64,000 nt of DNA, taken from Antilocapra americana (Eukaryota > Chordata > Mammalia > Artiodactyla > Antilocapridae). Shown in pieces: positions 1 through 11,180 of this stretch. Each line of letters opens with the position of its first letter. The first letter of the stretch is position 1. The position numbers were made by a program, and so were the translations under genes. The stretch is taken from NCBI GenBank assembly GCA_007570785.1, contig ML661885.1:14760338-14824337 (forward strand). Reading direction: 5' to 3'. The notes under the pieces were generated by a model. It searched no databases and had not been told where the DNA came from. It was given only the letters and a program-made list of their open reading frames with translations.

Positions 1-574
1 GCTTCTTTTTTCCTTATATAAAGGAGCCTAAAAACCTAAAATAATTTTTTCTTGCTCTGTTAAAATACAATAAACTAATTATACCTACAAAAAAAAAAAA
101 GAATTTGGTGACCTTTCTATCCATAGAGTTACGATAAGACAACAGGGAAAAATCTACACCTCAATGAAGTGGAAGAGATCAGAGCAGGGAATTGTTGGAG
201 GGAAGAGAAGAGATGACTCTTAAAGCACTTCAAATCACCTCTTGAACAGTATCTGCTGTACTGAAATATGATCACCTAAGCTTCAAGGGTTTAACAGTCC
301 AATCTTCCTGCTTAAATTGGTGAGATCTCATCTTCTAACTGGTGTGCTGGCAAACTGGACTCCAAGCTATGAACAAAGTTTGATGTAAAATCTTGACTTT
401 TGATGATTTAATTGATGATGCTATGAAGATTCATTTCATATTTTTTCTTATTTGTGTTTACCAAGCATTATTTTTAAAAGCCTAGGTATGAATTGATTTG
501 TCTCTTCCTGAAATTTTCAAAACAAATCATACCCAGCAAAAGAACAGAGGTGTGATCTCTTATTGCAATCATGG
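1..574. other. Unique AT-rich sequence, no gene seen
   Basis: No open frame of note and no repeat I can name. A short A-run lies near 89-100. It ends at the target site used by the two insertions that follow. Confidence 0.6.
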
Positions 575-587
575 TAATAATAACACT

Positions 588-777
588 TCCATGTCCAACT
601 CTTTGCTACCCCATGGACCATAGCCTGTCAGGCTCCTCTGTCCATGGAATTCTCCAGGCAAGGATACTGGAGTTGGTAGCCATGCTCTCCTCCAGGGGAT
701 CTTCCTGACTCAGGGATCGAACCAGGGTCTCCTGCATTGTAGGCAGATTCTTTACCATCTGAGATACTAGAGAACCC
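588..777 (-). mobile_element. Bov-tA SINE
   Basis: Read on the minus strand it has the tRNA-like head with a B-box-like stretch (GGTTCGATCCC region near 715-725) and the BovB-derived tail next to 588. It is flanked by taataataaca at 575-585 and 778-788, a target-site duplication. The right-hand copy was used again by the BovB insertion at 791. Confidence 0.9.
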
Positions 778-790
778 TAATAATAACATT

Positions 791-1926
791 CAATTCAGTT
801 CAATTGCTCAGTCATGTCCAACTCTGCGACCTCATGGACTACAGCATGCCAGGCTTACCAGTCCATCACCAACTGCCGGAGCTTGCTCAAGCTCATGTCC
901 ATAGAGTTGGTGATGCCATCCAACCATCTCATTCTCTGTCGTCCCCTTCTCCTCCTGCCTTCAATCTTTCCCAGCATCAGGGTCTTTCTAGTGAGTCAGT
1001 TCTTTACATCAGGTGGCCAAAGTATTGGAGCTTTAGCATCAGTCCTTCCAAAGACTATTTAGGACTGATTTCTTTTAGGATGGACTGGTGTGATCTCCTT
1101 GCAACCCAGGGGACTCTCAGGAGTCTTCTCCAGCACCACAGTTCAAAAGCATCAATTCTTCAGCACTCAGCATTTTTTATAGTCCAATTCTCACATTCAT
1201 ACATGACTACTGGAAAAACTGTAGCTTTGACTATATGGATCTTTGTTGGCAAAGTATGTCTCTGCTTTTTAATATGCTGACTAGGTTGGTCATAGCTTTT
1301 CTTCCAGGGAGGAAGTGTCTTTTAATTTCATGGCTTCTGTCACCATCTGCAGTGACCTTGGAGCCCAAGAAAATAAAATCTGTCACTGTTTCCATGGTTT
1401 CCCCATCTATTTGCCATAAAGTGATGGGACCAGATGCCATGATGTTTGTTTTCTGAATGCTGAGTTTTAAGCTAACTTTTTCAGTCTCCTCTTTCACTTT
1501 CATCAAAAGGCTCTTTAGTTCCTCTTTGTTTTCTGCCATAAGGGTGGTGTCATCTGCATATCTGAGGTTATTGATATTTCTCCCTGTAATCTTGATTCCA
1601 TCTTGTGCTTCATCCAGCCCAACATTTCACATGATGTATTCTGCATATAAATCAAATAAACAGGGTGATAATATACAGTCTTGATGTACTCCTTTCCCGA
1701 TTTGGAACCAATCCATTTTTCCATGTCTGACTCTGTTTCTTCTTGACCTGCATACAGATTTCAAAGGAGGCAGGTAAAGTAGTCTGGTATTCCCATCTCT
1801 TTAAGAATTTTCTGCAGTTTGTCATGATCCATGCAGTCAAAGGCTTTCACATAGTCAATGAAGCAGAAGTAGATATTTTTCTATAATTCTCTTGTTTTTT
1901 CTGTGATCCAGCGGATGCTGGCAAGT
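791..1926 (-). mobile_element. BovB LINE (RTE clade), 5'-truncated, decayed reverse transcriptase
   Basis: This is the 3' part of a BovB retrotransposon on the minus strand. The RT catalytic YADD is readable at 1549-1560. It is followed on the minus strand by the LMAE..EELKSLLMKV segment and the SGPIT..QIDGETMETVTDFIFLGSK segment (open frame 1539-1231). The coding sequence runs from the FIDY..KAFDC region near 1860 to the 3' end at 791, but stops and frameshifts break it, so it is inactive. Perfect 13-bp target-site duplications (taataataacatt) lie at 778-790 and 1927-1939, so both ends are intact. The 5' end was lost when it inserted, as is usual for RTE elements. Confidence 0.95.
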
Positions 1927-1954
1927 TAATAATAACATTAATATTAACAAAAAA

Positions 1955-2085
1955 CTATACAGCGCTTCCTATATACAAGGCATGGTCCTAAGCACTTTAC
2001 AAATATATTAACTCATCAGTCCTCAGAACCAACCATATGATGTAAGTCTATTATTAGCTCCTTTTAAAATGAGAGTAAAGGATTA
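1955..2085 (-). mobile_element. MIR SINE remnant
   Basis: Reads as the reverse complement of the MIR 3' half: a catggtcctaagcactttac block followed by the attaactcat and tcctcag segments. It is diverged, as expected for a mammalian-wide repeat. Confidence 0.7.
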
Positions 2086-2704
2086 AGACATCATTAAATT
2101 AAAAATAAAATCATTCCAAAAGGAAAATGAAGACAATTCAACACTTAGATTGAGTAAATTCAGAAGACAAATGGTTTACATAACACAGGATTTTGGTAAT
2201 TTAAAACATACAAGAATAAGACTGACAGCTTGGGTCATGAGAGGATAACAGGGTGACTTAGGCCAAATCCAGTGAGATCAGATTTGTAAGGAAAATGGTT
2301 TTGTTTCAAATTGGTAATGACAGACTGCCTTGGATTTAAGAAACCACCTTTAGAACATTGCTTTCGTCACTGGTACTGATTAACAGTAGATTTGCTCAAA
2401 GAATCAAGGTGTGTATGTTGAGATTACTGTAAATTCGTGTATCTGTCATTTTGTAGGGAGTATGGAGCGCTGAATAAAGGGAAAGCATGTGCTATAAATC
2501 CTAAAACTGAGACCATATTTCAAATCTGAGAATGTTGTTAGTATTTTCTTATAAATTCCTGATAATTAGGCATATGCTTGCTATTAAAACATCATTTTCA
2601 GAGTTGACTGCTATTCCAAAATGGATAGCCATAGTAATTTTGCCAATATACTTACAGAGGTAACCAGCATAAAGAAATCTTTTTAATATGGATGGGGTTA
2701 CTCT
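2086..2704. other. Unique sequence, nothing recognised
   Basis: AT-rich, no coding potential and no clear repeat on either strand. Confidence 0.5.
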
Positions 2705-2714
2705 TGTTTCCAAA

Positions 2715-2922
2715 GGCTTCCCAAGCAGCGCAATGGTAAAGAAGCCACCTGCCAATGCAGAAGATGTGGGTTTGATCCCTGGGTTGGGAAGACCCCTGGT
2801 GTCAGAAATGGCAACCTGCCCCAGTATTCTTGCCTGGAAAGTTCCAATGACATAGGAGCCTTGTGAGCTACAGTCCATGAGTCGTAAAGAGTAGGACATG
2901 ACTGAGCAACCAGGCATGTGTG

Positions 2923-2961
<39 letters not shown>
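2715..2961 (+). mobile_element. Bov-tA SINE with an (AC)18 tail
   Basis: A full tRNA-like head and BovB-derived tail end in a pure (AC)n run at 2926-2961. The element plus the run is bounded by tgtttccaaa at 2705-2714 and 2962-2971, a perfect 10-bp target-site duplication. The dinucleotide run is therefore the SINE tail and not an independent microsatellite. Confidence 0.93.
2926..2961. repeat. (AC)18 microsatellite
   Basis: Uninterrupted AC dinucleotide run at the 3' end of the preceding SINE. It is long enough to be length-polymorphic. Confidence 0.97.
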
Positions 2962-2963
<2 letters not shown>

Positions 2964-2971
2964 TTTCCAAA

Positions 2972-4512
2972 CACTACCTGGGATTAGAGTTGGGCTCACC
3001 ACTTTCAAGCTTGCAACTCATGGGTTTTGGAGACCCTGGCATATTGAAGTCCCATACCTGAATCTATCAACATTTAGTCATAGGTAATACTTATTTTGTG
3101 CAGTGTATAATCTTTTAATAATCTATGCTTCCTGTTATGAGAAGGGCTCCCTTGCCTTGTGAATCACACAGGATTCATTAGGCAACATGAATGGATGCAA
3201 ATCTGGTTGTGTAGACTTCTGCTTTGCACCTGGCTCTTTACAAGTGACAGTGGAAGCGACAGCTTTCATTGCAATGATCCTTTCATTTTGCAACACCTGA
3301 AGATCATAGTATGGTTCTTTCAATTTTAACTTTTTGCTTTATACTTGTTATGTATGAGAGTAGAAAACATTAAGCCTTAGCTCACGCCAGTTGGACTTAA
3401 TATCCTAGGTGGCCAGACTTTGAGACATCCATTGATCATTTCCGATCCGCTCTTTTTTCATTTGCAAATGGGGGTGATTGGATAGTGATAAGGATTAAAT
3501 GGTACTAATTAGTTAGCAAACTAATTAATAAATGTGCCTGTAACATGTTTAAAAACTTACTAAATACTAACTATAATTTAAAGTAGAAAAAAAATAACAC
3601 CAGTTCACCTATTATTGAATTCAAATGAAATGGAGCATATAAACTTAAAAGATACTATCTGAATGTCAGAAACTCTCATAAACCCAAAGCAATGTTATTA
3701 TCAGTCCCATGTTTTACTTAAAACTCATCATCAATATATTCTGTGACTTTTCTCAGTACATAGCTTTTTCAATTTGCTAGCATGTATAAAGTTCCTTATT
3801 GTTCTGAGACTGAAGGATTCAGCCATTCTGGGTTCTGGGTGAAGAATAACTCACAATTCACTCTACTGACCTTTTGGTAAATGTAAACGTGGACAACATC
3901 ATCTTGAAAACACGGGGAAATAAAACTTCGTTGAAGACTTGCTGCTGAAGTTTTAAAAGTTATCACATCCAATTGTTTGTCATTTCCAGCTTATTAAATT
4001 TTGCCCCCAATTCTTCCTCCCTGAAGTTTTCCATCTCCTTTAAGCAAATTATTTTATGGCATGTACTATAGGGATTTGAAACATGCTCCTCTGAAAATCT
4101 AGTTCTAATTCAAATCTTCTTAGTGAAGCTCGACACACTGAACCAGGCAGTGCCTGGCAGCCAGATGTCAGGGTCAAAGTCTAGAACAAGATAAATAGAA
4201 GCGGTTGCCTTGGGTTTTGTGGAGGTAGAATGGATGTCTGAATGCTGCTGGATGAAATCATTGATTTTTCCCGAGGCAAGGATTATTTTCGTCCTTAGAA
4301 CTCCTTGGCGTTTTCAAGTTTTAACTTACTAAAGAATTAAATTTTTTTAATGAAGTGCAGTGTGAGAAAAGCTGGAGTATTCTTTTAGGTAGATTTCAGA
4401 GTTAGATTCTCTGTGTTTTAACGCTGTTTTGGAAAATTAGGCATAATGGTGTTGTTAGAAGATAGGGTTCCCTGTTAAAATAGTATCCCTATAAAGTGAA
4501 TGCAATTTTATT
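2972..4512. other. Unique sequence, possible MIR trace near 3450-3560
   Basis: No gene seen. The stretch around 3460-3510 has the aaatgggggtgat..gataaggattaaatg pattern typical of a MIR 3' half (plus strand), but it is too diverged to be sure. The rest is not recognised. Confidence 0.45.
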
Positions 4513-4558
4513 CATACATGTGCGTGCATGCGCACGCGCACACACACACATACATATA
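4513..4558. repeat. 46-bp perfect alternating purine-pyrimidine tract
   Basis: Strict purine-pyrimidine alternation with a CG/CA-rich core (gcacgcgcacacacacac) and TA flanks. Such tracts can adopt Z-DNA under negative supercoiling. It may have begun as a (CA)n microsatellite. Confidence 0.9.
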
Positions 4559-6382
4559 GCATTATAGAATAATAGGCAACTAAATGCCAGTGGATCAAGA
4601 ACTTCTCCATAGCTACATATGCACTAATTTGTTTCTGTCCCACTGTAACATTAAAATGTTTTTTACACTATGACCAGACAGAGTGAATCTGAATTTAGAA
4701 AGATAACTGAAACCTAAAATAAAAATAGTGGATTGTGAATAGGCAATTATCTTGCAGCTGAATTCAGTCATAACAGGCAAAAAAAAAAAAGGGCTATCAC
4801 ATTTGGCCTCTGCAAATTCCTAAGAAATCTGCTACTGTGCCTATGATGAGTATGAATTTATATTCCTCAAGAAAAAGTTTTAAATACCTTTCACACTGTT
4901 ATCCAATATGTGGTTGAGTCACTGACAGATTATGATGCTTTGTGTAATGTGGTTATAAAAAATGTTTCTCATTCACCCTATGTTTCTGCAGCATTTGACT
5001 TAGGAGAAAAAAAATGTCAAAATAAAATCCCTTTGCTCTGTATTAAGATCTGCCCATCTGTGGAGTGTGCCCAACTGGTGAGACGTACTGCCTCAGTGTC
5101 AGGATGCTGTCAGAAGTAAACTTCATTCCACTTTGGGCTGTCATAACCATTCTGGGATTCCTGAAACCCATATCCACACATTTGATAGAATCAGATTGTA
5201 ACCCTGGTGTCATTCAACGCTGGACTTGCTAGTTGCTGTCAGTTGGTGCATCAGTCATTTAATTAGTAGAGTTCCTTTCCTCTCCTGAGGAATTCTGAAC
5301 GGTCCACGTTGAAAATTCATCACCAGAATGAAGTAATGTGGCAAAGTGGTTTCTTGAGCTCTTGCAGTTATGCAAATCAGGTCTTATCCATTCTAAATAC
5401 GCAGAGATTATGGGTTTAAACTCCCACACTGCCACTGAGATAATGACACCAACTCAAAGCATAAATGTGGACGATCTAATTTTAGTCAGTTGGCACAAAT
5501 TCTCTTGTAGAAATGCTGCCTGTCTTCCTGGTAGGACAGGCAGGGAAATGTACCAAATTGCACCATTGATTCAAACCAGTTTTGTTCTTGTAACAGTGTG
5601 TAATGTACAGTCTGCATCAAGTAGTTCTGGTTTCTGATACCATCACAGCCTCTTCTCCCAGTGCTATTGATGGCATAAGAATAGTTTTATTAGAGACTGA
5701 TTAAATGCCAAATTGGAAGGAAACACCTTCAAACTTATTTCTGATTTATTTCTTCATTATAGCTCCTGCCATTGAAGAATTTTCATTGGTATTCTGAAGG
5801 GTCAGTGCATGATGTTAAAGAGAGGCTCAGAGAGGATTTAGGTTCAGATTCTAGCTTTGCAAGAATAGCTCTGTGAATGGAGGCAAGGTTTGTAACTTTG
5901 AAACTTGATTTCTCTTGTTAAATGAACATGGCCACCTGGCCATGTTATTCTTACAACTAAACAACATCACACAGTAAAATACAGGAGCAGGCATGGGAGA
6001 GATACTGGTACATGATAGTTGTAATTATTTGATATTAGTTCTTGCCCTATTTTCTGGGGAAAGGGTGTTTATAGGGGTGCATGCTCCTGTATAGCTTAAA
6101 CAAAGAGAATTGCTTCAAGGTACTTTAAATCTGCCACCTGTGACTAGATACTCAAAGCCCGTCTTCTACAGGTTATGTCCTTTCTGAAACAAGTGATTTC
6201 ACTTCTTGAATACTTTCTTGTCCCTACTCCATCCTGACAGGAATGTTCAGAAGAGACACTGTTTCCATGGAAACGTGGAGAGCCATCATAATTACTTAGG
6301 ACCACACAGTGGAACATACGACCTAGGTGATTGAATGCCAAAATACTTTAAAGGTACCAAAAATATCGAAGAAACAAGGACT
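4559..6382. other. Repeat-poor unique sequence
   Basis: About 1.8 kb without a recognisable young repeat. A weak MIR-like stretch (plus strand) may lie at 5835-5930. The 99-codon open frame at 5338-5637 has no recognisable domain or favourable context and is probably chance. Confidence 0.5.
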
Positions 6383-6745
6383 GTCTTAGTCAGCTAGGGA
6401 TGCCATAACAAAATTTTGTAGACAGTGTAACTTAAACAACAGAAATTTATTTCCTTAGGGTTCTGGAAGCTGGAAGTCTGAGGTCGGAGCCAGTATGGTT
6501 GGATTCTGTCTAGTGAGAGCTCTCTTCCTGGCTAACAAAAAAATGTCATCTTCTCACTGAGCCCTCATATGGTAGAGAGAATAAGAGAGCAAACTCTGTG
6601 ATGTCTCCTCTTACAAGGGCACTAATCTCATCCTGAGAACCCCATCCTCATGATCTCATCTAAACCTGATTACCTCTCACAGATGCCATCTCCAAATATG
6701 GGCAGTTAGGGCCTTACTGGATGAATTTTGGAGAAACACAGTTCT
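6383..6745. mobile_element. Ancient LTR, MaLR/MLT1-like
   Basis: Contains the shared pattern of these mammalian-wide LTRs: a ttagtcagctagggatgccataacaaa start, the cttaaacaacagaaatttatt block, ttctggaagctggaagtc, then an ataagggcacta-type segment and a tgaattttggagaaacaca end. Diverged and non-coding. The exact subfamily is not certain. Confidence 0.75.
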
Positions 6746-6989
6746 GTCTGCAGTAGGGACTATGTGTTGTCTCTGAAAAGCTCTTTTGGCCAGGTGATAG
6801 ACATGGCTGGGGCAGCAGCAGCAATTCACAGCCAGGAACATAACCTCTTCCCACATAGCACTAGCTATGAGCTGTCCCTTGAACTTCATGTTTGGAGTGG
6901 ATGGGGAAGGCACAGAACTCCGTGGAAGACCTGAAATCTAGCCCTCAGTCTGCCTCTTACCAATTATATGCAGTGATCATATCGTTTAT

Positions 6990-7110
6990 TTTTTCCTCTG
7001 GACCTCAGTTCCCTTATCTTTTAACAAAAATCATAGGATCTCTTTTGCCTCCTCTGAGAGGGGTTATGAGGATCAAATAGAGTGTTGTATGTGAAAGCAC
7101 TTGGTAATCT
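6990..7110 (+). mobile_element. MIR SINE remnant
   Basis: Shows the tcctctgagaggggttatgaggatcaaatag and gtgaaagcacttggtaa blocks of the MIR 3' half in plus orientation. Confidence 0.6.
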
Positions 7111-7265
7111 GTGGTCCTGTCTTTTTATTTTTTTAAACCCTGCTTTTTCTGGCTTGGAAATCATAAACTGAGGGACATGCCAGGCTCAAGATAGAATAAA
7201 AAACTCATCTTATGCTCCAGTGTTTGGATTTTCAATTGCATGAAAAGTACCTAAGGTGCTGGTTT

Positions 7266-7493
7266 TCCAGGGTTTTCCAGGTGGTGCTAGTGGTAAAGAA
7301 CCCACCTGCCAATGCAGGAGTCATAAAAGACATAGGTTGGATCCCTGGGTCAGGAAGATCCCCTGGAGAAAGGCATGACAATGCACTCCAGTATTTTTGC
7401 CTGGAAAATCCCATGGATAGAGGAACCTGGCGGGCTACAGTCCATAGGGTCGCAAAAAAATTGGGCATGACTGAAGCGACTTGGCACGCGTGC
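7266..7493 (+). mobile_element. Bov-tA SINE
   Basis: Complete element with head (ttttccaggtggtgctagtg) and tail (ggcatgactgaagcgacttg). Perfect 13-bp target-site duplications aaggtgctggttt lie at 7253-7265 and 7494-7506. The ORFs crossing it on both strands are repeat frames. Confidence 0.95.
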
Positions 7494-7661
7494 AAGGTGC
7501 TGGTTTAACACAGATTTCAGGACCCAAATCTAATTCTTTTGACCCATGGTAGAGGCTGGAATCTGCATAGTCACAAACATTCAGGGGATGGTTTGCATAA
7601 GCTGGTGCTTTGGTCACTTTTTGAAAATGGCAGCTCTGCCGCATAAGAGACCAAACCACTG

Positions 7662-7695
7662 AGGGTTGGGTATGTTTGGGGGCGGGGGGAAGGGG
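7662..7695 (+). other. G-quadruplex-forming motif
   Basis: Five G-runs of 3-6 bases are separated by loops of 2, 7, 1 and 2 bases (GGGTTGGGTATGTTTGGGGG then CGGGGGGAAGGGG). It meets the usual G3+N1-7 pattern and lies outside any repeat I can name. Confidence 0.75.
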
Positions 7696-7887
7696 TTACC
7701 AAGAAATAATAGAGTAGAAAAGAGATATTTATTGTAGGCTGTGAACTCTGGTTACTTGATTATACACTAAAATTTGGAAAGTTTACAAGAAATTTACTAA
7801 GGTTTAAAAAGAAAAGATACCCTAACTTATAAATTGAATTTTCTTGGCCCACATGAAGCACACTCTTTTCAAAAACGTGAATAAATA

Positions 7888-8206
7888 GGACTTCACTGGT
7901 AGCACAGTGGATAAGAATCCACCTGTCAATGTAGGGGACGTGGGTTCAATCCCTGGTCTGAGAAGATTCCACACACTGAGGAGCAACTAAGCCCGTGTGC
8001 CACAATTACTGAGCCTCTGCTCTAAAGCCTGGGAGCCGCCACTTCTAAAGCCCATGTGCCTAGAGCTTGTGCTCTGCAACCAGAAAAGCCGCTGCAATGA
8101 GAAGCCCGTGCACTAAACGAAGAGCAGCCCCAGCTGCCTGGAGCTGGAGAAAAGCACGCATAGCAACGAAGACCCAGAGAAACTTAAAAAGTGAATGCAA
8201 AAAAAA
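7888..8206 (+). mobile_element. CHR-type tRNA-Glu SINE (CHR-2-like), near full length
   Basis: Begins with ggacttcactggtagcacag and has the B-box-like gtgggttcaatccctgg. It continues through the repeated actgagcc / aagcccgtg modules of this cetartiodactyl family and ends in an A-rich tail near 8200. Confidence 0.92.
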
Positions 8207-9039
8207 GAACAGATGAAAGAGGAAAGATAAGACAAGCAGATTCATCCTCACTAGAGTCCTTCACAACTTCAAGTAGAAGCTTGAAGTTCACAGCTTCAAG
8301 TATCATAATCTGCTTAGTAAGTTTATAAAGTCAGTGGACAGAAGATAATTTAAGTTTCAGTCACATAGAAAATAATGTATTGCTGTTGAATGTCAGCTGC
8401 CCTGTGCGAATTGTTCCAACGATTATCCTTAGTTCTTGAAACCTAAATCTACATATTGACAAGGGTAAAAAGCTTCTCTGAGCTATTTGAAAGGATTAAG
8501 ATATTTTAAAGTGCTCAGTGGACCAGTCTGTCATTCTTTCTCTTTTTTTAAATTTTGCATTAAAGGATCCTTTTCAATTTACACATTTTGTCAAAATTAA
8601 GTGTAGGACCTCTCTGAGTTGTCATCTTCTATTTCCTAGCTATTCAGATTTTTCAAGTGAAAATATGGAATAGACATAAAAGTAGATATGGAAACAGAGC
8701 TGGCATTTTAAAGGTAGGATGGATTCTGGTGGTGGAAGTGGCATATTTATGAGGGTGGAAGCTAACAACGGAAGAGTCATCTGACACCCCCTGAGTGTGA
8801 AGAATGGCTTGCACTGGGCTTTTTTGACTCTAAAATTAATCAAATTTAACCACTAAAGTCAGGTATGTTCCAGAACTCCTCCATGTAAAATTCTTCAGTT
8901 TTTAGGCCTTTTTTTTTTTCCCATTCAAGTCTCTATTGAAATACGCAGTGTTGTACTAAGAATTAATCCCACAATGTAAAAGAACCCCTCTCTTTTCCAT
9001 CGCATTATTTGGTTTTATTTTTTTGTGGCATGTAGCACT
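8207..9039. other. Unique AT-rich sequence
   Basis: No gene or clear repeat. Short T-runs lie near 8545 and 8910. Confidence 0.5.
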
Positions 9040-9215
9040 GTCTGAAATTTTCCTATTTCTTTATTCATTTACTGTCTCCCACTTCCCACTAGAATGTAAG
9101 GCTATGAGAACAGGAATTCCCTCTGCCCAAGGTTATGACTCCTTCCAGCTCTTAAAGCTCCACCTGGCACAAGAAGGAAGCTTAATGAACATTTGCTTAA
9201 TGTATTGGGCGTGGT
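9040..9215 (+). mobile_element. L2 LINE 3' remnant
   Basis: The actagaatgtaaggctatga block, a gaacaggaatt segment, a cacctggcac segment and a final aatgaacatttgctta match the pattern of the L2 3' end in plus orientation. Confidence 0.65.
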
Positions 9216-9349
9216 TGGTATGAAGGACACCACTTCCTCTGGGCTGTACCTCCTATGCTTTGCCTTACACTGAAATGCTGGAGGAGGCTTCTAGGTGATA
9301 AGCATCTTTCTAGGTTAGCACATATAGCCAGATCACTCCTTTTAAGATC

Positions 9350-9563
9350 TGTATGTGTTCGTGCTTAGTCATGTCCAACTGTTTGCGACCCATGGATTGT
9401 AGCCTGCCAGGCTCCTCTGTCCATGGGATTTTCCAGGCAAGAATACTGGAGTGGGTTGCCATTTCCTCCTCCAGGGGATCTTCCCTATCCAGGGATCAAA
9501 CCCAAGTCTCCTTTGTCTCCTGCATTGGCAGGCAGGTTCTTTACTGAGCCACCTGGGAAGCCC
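9350..9563 (-). mobile_element. Bov-tA SINE
   Basis: Full-length minus-strand copy: tail at 9350-9370 and tRNA-like head ending in ccacctgggaagccc at the right. A short cttt(g)tctcct duplication lies near 9510. Confidence 0.93.
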
Positions 9564-9793
9564 AGGTTGAGGAGGCTTGGAGGGGCTTAAATAAATATCT
9601 TAGGTCTCAAGCATCCTTTGTGAGCTTCCAGAATTCCTTCCTCTCCCAGAGTTCTATGTCTTCACATCCTGGGCCAGATTACAGCTCTAATGTGATTTCT
9701 GCAGACGAATTCATGAAATAGTGACTGAATAAAAATTAATGGTCTATTGTAAAAGTGCCAACTAATGGAGAGGAGCCGTGGTTTACTGTCCAT

Positions 9794-9925
9794 GTTATTT
9801 ATTTATTTTATTATGGGGCTGCACCATGTGGCTTGTGGGATCTTAGTTCCCCAACCAGGGATCACACCAGTGCCCCTTGCATTAGAAGTGGGGAGTCTTA
9901 ACCACTGGACCACCAGGGAAGTCCT
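9794..9925 (-). mobile_element. CHR-type SINE (short, CHR-1-like)
   Basis: Minus-strand copy with the ggggctgcaccatgtggcttg body and the ccaccagggaagtcc head at its right end. Confidence 0.88.
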
Positions 9926-10373
9926 GGTTTATTGTCCATTTCTATGTTTCCATTCTACTGGACTATAACTAGCACTAGTTTCTGCTCACCTTGGAAGCTA
10001 AGTAAGGACAAAATGGTAATGACCAGGCATTGGATCTGAACCTGCCCTTCTAAGATGAGAGTCCTCTGAGCCTCTCTAGGGATGGATGGAGGAATGGGTA
10101 CCACCTGATTTGGGCCCCAAAGCCCTGTCTTCCTAAAACGATGTTCCCTTGGCTGCCTCCCTCTTCCATCTGAAACATACATCAGTGATCACCCAGCTCT
10201 GTTTGGGGAACTGGAGCTACAGGTGTTTCCTTTTGACACCAGGGGAGAAGCTATCATCTAGGAAAGGCTGGAGCGTTAGAAGATTTGTGAGATTACCTAT
10301 CAGTTTGTCTGGCAGTGGGTGAAACTCTGCGATAAGGTTTGATTAGGAAGGGAGAAAAAATGTTTTAAAAAAC

Positions 10374-10583
10374 TTTGTTGTGCTTGTCTACTCACTCGTA
10401 TCTGACTCTTTGCGATCCCATGGATTGTAGCCCACCAAGTTTCTCTGTCCATGGGATTTCCCAGGCAATAATATTCGAGTGGGTTGCCATTTCCTTCTCC
10501 AGGGTATCTTCCTGACCCAGGGGTTGAACTCACATCTCCTGAATTGCAGGTGGATTGTTTACCTGCTGAAAGCTTGGAAAGCC
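10374..10583 (-). mobile_element. Bov-tA SINE
   Basis: Minus-strand copy from the tail (gtgcttgtctactcactcgt) to the head, with a B-box-like region near 10520. The extreme head is diverged. Confidence 0.9.
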
Positions 10584-10919
10584 AAATGATATTTACAGAA
10601 TTGGTCCAAAGTAGGGTACCCAGGCTGCAGGCAGAAGGTAACATGAGGATGTTTTCTAGCTGAGAAACTTGGAGCCAAGGGGAGAAAGGGAAAGGACACA
10701 GACCAGTTTCTAGAGCTCACAGATGTTCCCCAAGCTGACCCCATTGGTCTCAGTTATCTGGGTTTCATGCCTTCCTCTCACTAGTAAATGATCCATCTAG
10801 TGGTTTTCCCAGACACTGAATTCCCCCACACCCCTCAAAATAAAATAAAATAAACAACCAATTAAAAATAGAGTGATTTTTGGCAAGTGTGGAATACAGC
10901 CTTTTTTTAGAAAACACAC
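10584..10919. other. Unique sequence
   Basis: No repeat recognised. An AAAAT-type run lies near 10838-10853. It leads into the GC-rich island. Confidence 0.5.
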
Positions 10920-11180
10920 ACACTGTGATCTAAGCTTCTCAGGCTCCTTGGCGAGACACCTAAATATGTGGGAGCACAGCTTTGGGGCTCACAGTCTGGA
11001 GGAGCAGCAGTGATGCGGGGAGACTTGCATCCTGCAGCCACTCCACACACGGCTGCTTCTCTAGAGCCCCTCTTGTGGCTGCATCTGTGTGACCGAGAGG
11101 CTAAAAATACCTGCCAAGATGGCGACACAGACTGACGTGATCTCCCCAGCCTGGCGAGCTGCGCACTGTGGGTAAGAAAA
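10920..11180 (+). promoter_or_regulatory. GC- and CpG-richer island, candidate promoter
   Basis: This stretch is clearly richer in GC and CpG than its AT-rich surroundings and has no recognised repeat. Near its right end are a MEF2-like ctaaaaata (11101), a YY1-like aagatggcga (11116-11125) and a CRE-like tgacgtga (11133-11140), followed by gcgcactgtg. YY1 sites at the start codon are typical of TATA-less mammalian promoters. Promoter activity is inferred from these motifs only. Confidence 0.35.
11119..11171 (+). CDS. Candidate 5' coding exon (17 codons) ending at a splice-donor-like site
   Basis: An ATG in good Kozak context (aag before, G after) opens 17 codons, MATQTDVISPAWRAAHC, plus two bases. 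These run straight into GTAAGA at 11172, a good match to a 5' splice site; read on without splicing, a stop follows at once. I do not recognise the peptide and see no partner exon in the window. It could be a real first exon, a lone conserved regulatory element or chance. Confidence 0.2.

Noticed and set aside
2549..2974. ORFs containing CVCVCVCV-type runs
   Set aside because: They are translations of the (AC)n SINE tail and the SINE body.
5338..5637. 99-codon ORF as a small gene
   Set aside because: No homology signal, promoter or splice context seen; length is compatible with chance.
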